NCBI GenBank assembly: GCA_002352365.1
Contig: DEIJ01000161.1
Location: 1 to 6,659 of the forward strand
Direction of reading: 5' to 3'
DNA length: 6,659 nucleotides
Source: Dehalococcoidia bacterium UBA2777
GTDB taxonomy: Bacteria; Chloroflexota; Dehalococcoidia; UBA2247; UBA2777
Shown here: one piece after another, positions 6,279 through 6,659 of the stretch
Layout of the letters: each line of letters begins with the position of its first letter
How positions within the stretch are numbered: position 1 is the first letter of the stretch
Position numbers and translations under genes: made by a program
Notes under the pieces: model-generated
Seen by the model: only the letters and a program-made list of their open reading frames with translations
Told to the model about the DNA's origin: nothing
The model's database searches: none

Positions 6279-6321
6279 GCGGCTGTGCTGGTGTAATGAC
6301 AGACAGGGAGTTAGGACTCTA

Positions 6322-6350
6322 TTGACAAATCTGGCATTGTCTATTATACT
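6322..6350 (+). promoter_or_regulatory. Near-consensus sigma70-type promoter of the insertion sequence
   Basis: TTGACA (6322-6327), a 17-base spacer and TATACT (6345-6350) make the best promoter in the window, one mismatch from consensus. The start site would fall near 6356-6358, so the leader before the transposase ATG at 6366 would be about ten bases and lack a ribosome site. Confidence 0.7.
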
Positions 6351-6368
6351 TAGTCATGACAGACAATG
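6335..6368 (+). repeat. 8-bp inverted repeat across the insertion-sequence promoter
   Basis: CATTGTCT (6335-6342) and AGACAATG (6361-6368) are perfect inverted repeats separated by 18 bases. They enclose the -10 box and start site, and the right arm includes the transposase ATG. An operator for self-repression is possible but unproven. Confidence 0.4.
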
Positions 6369-6659
6369 TACTTGAGAACGGTGAAAGCTCGCGGTGGTCA
6401 AGGCTCGCAGCACGAATACCTGCGTCTGGTGGAGTGCTATCGGGAGAACGGCCGCGTCAAGCAGCGGTGGTAATGAACTTAGGGCGCAAGGATCTTCTGG
6501 CTCCTCACCTGGACAGCTTAGTGCGGCTGCTACAAGGTGCCGGGGCGGAGAGCAGGTGGGTGCGTGCTGCCGCAGTGAACCCCAGGGAGGCAGCCTGTTG
6601 GGGACCAGTGTTGGTGGCTAAGAGTCTGTGGCAAGATATGAAGGAAAGTACCTGATCCA
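6366..6659 (+). pseudogene. IS1634-like (IS4 superfamily) transposase, N-terminal part, frameshifted and deleted
   Basis: The ATG at 6366 opens a frame that reads MYLRTVKARGGQGSQHEYL and on to ECYRENGRVKQRW, then stops at TAA 6471-6473. That is the normal N-terminus of IS1634-type transposases up to VKQR. The family's next residues, VVMNLGRKDLLAPHL, continue in the -1 frame from about 6468, consistent with loss of one G from the CGGGTG expected there. This second frame runs through AACWGPVLVAKSLWQDM and stops at 6653-6655. At the end a third frame (from about 6631) reads ARYEGKYLIQ, which resembles the DGKYLL strand that lies far downstream in intact proteins. The simplest reading is a large internal deletion removing the first catalytic aspartates. 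The copy cannot be active as written. The segment is more GC-rich than its neighbours. It continues past the window. Confidence 0.75.

Larger units (their letters stand above)
5984..6321 (+). other. Gene-free stretch between the operon and the insertion sequence
   Basis: I find no credible gene on either strand in these 338 bases. A 38-codon GTG frame begins directly after the gamma stop (5984-6100) but has no ribosome site and resembles nothing known to me. The stretch holds two small hairpins (6177-6198 and 6250-6278) and one copy of a ten-base direct repeat ATGACAGACA (6296-6305). Part of its right side is probably the untranslated left end of the insertion sequence, but I could not fix the element's terminal repeat. 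Confidence 0.6.
6322..6659 (+). mobile_element. Degenerate insertion sequence, left part (IS1634-like)
   Basis: This stretch includes the promoter and the broken transposase described separately. The true left end lies somewhere upstream of 6322, perhaps between 6200 and 6310; the right end is outside the window. I could not define terminal inverted repeats or a target-site duplication, so the left limit given is only the promoter. Confidence 0.6.

Noticed and set aside
1..6659. CRISPR array, tRNA, rRNA, toxin-antitoxin or defence system
   Set aside because: No spaced direct repeats, no tRNA cloverleaf or rRNA signature, and no genes of such systems were found. The MrfA-type helicase has the housekeeping repair form rather than a known defence architecture.

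Overview
The window looks like ordinary chromosomal DNA from an anaerobic bacterium, with the start of a decayed insertion sequence at its right edge. The gene set is a double CxxC zinc-ribbon protein, DUF503, an MrfA-type helicase and an oxygen-sensitive four-subunit 2-oxoacid:ferredoxin oxidoreductase. Together with moderate base composition and several weak or leaderless starts, this suggests an uncultured anaerobic Chloroflexota, perhaps Dehalococcoidia. That taxonomic call rests on gene content alone and is only moderately sure. All convincing genes are on the + strand.

Layout: positions 1-111 are an open frame cut by the window edge, possibly the tail of an upstream gene. At 124-428 lies a small zinc-ribbon protein whose reading frame is broken by one base in an A run; in the -1 frame its last CxxC pair is restored exactly. 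After a 117-base gap with a TATAAT box come a DUF503 (YlxP-like) protein at 546-839 and, 20 bases later, a 758-residue DEAH helicase with a cysteine-rich DUF1998 C-terminus (MrfA/YprA family) at 860-3136.

After a 129-base gap, four genes form a compact operon (3266-5983): a two-cluster ferredoxin subunit, the alpha subunit, the thiamine-diphosphate beta subunit and the gamma subunit of a 2-oxoacid:ferredoxin oxidoreductase. Alpha and beta look most like the branched-chain (VorB/VorA) type. The enzyme would oxidatively decarboxylate a 2-oxoacid to an acyl-CoA and pass electrons to ferredoxin, or run in reverse for reductive carboxylation.

From 5984 to about 6320 I see no gene, only two small hairpins. 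A near-consensus promoter at 6322-6350 then leads into the N-terminus of an IS1634-like (IS4 superfamily) transposase. It carries a one-base frameshift and apparently a large internal deletion, and it continues past the window end. This last stretch is visibly more GC-rich than the rest.

I did not find a convincing undescribed system. The most interesting points are the zinc-ribbon frameshift, which falls on a formal -1 slippery heptamer, the structure of the broken transposase, and a six-glycine loop in the oxidoreductase alpha subunit.
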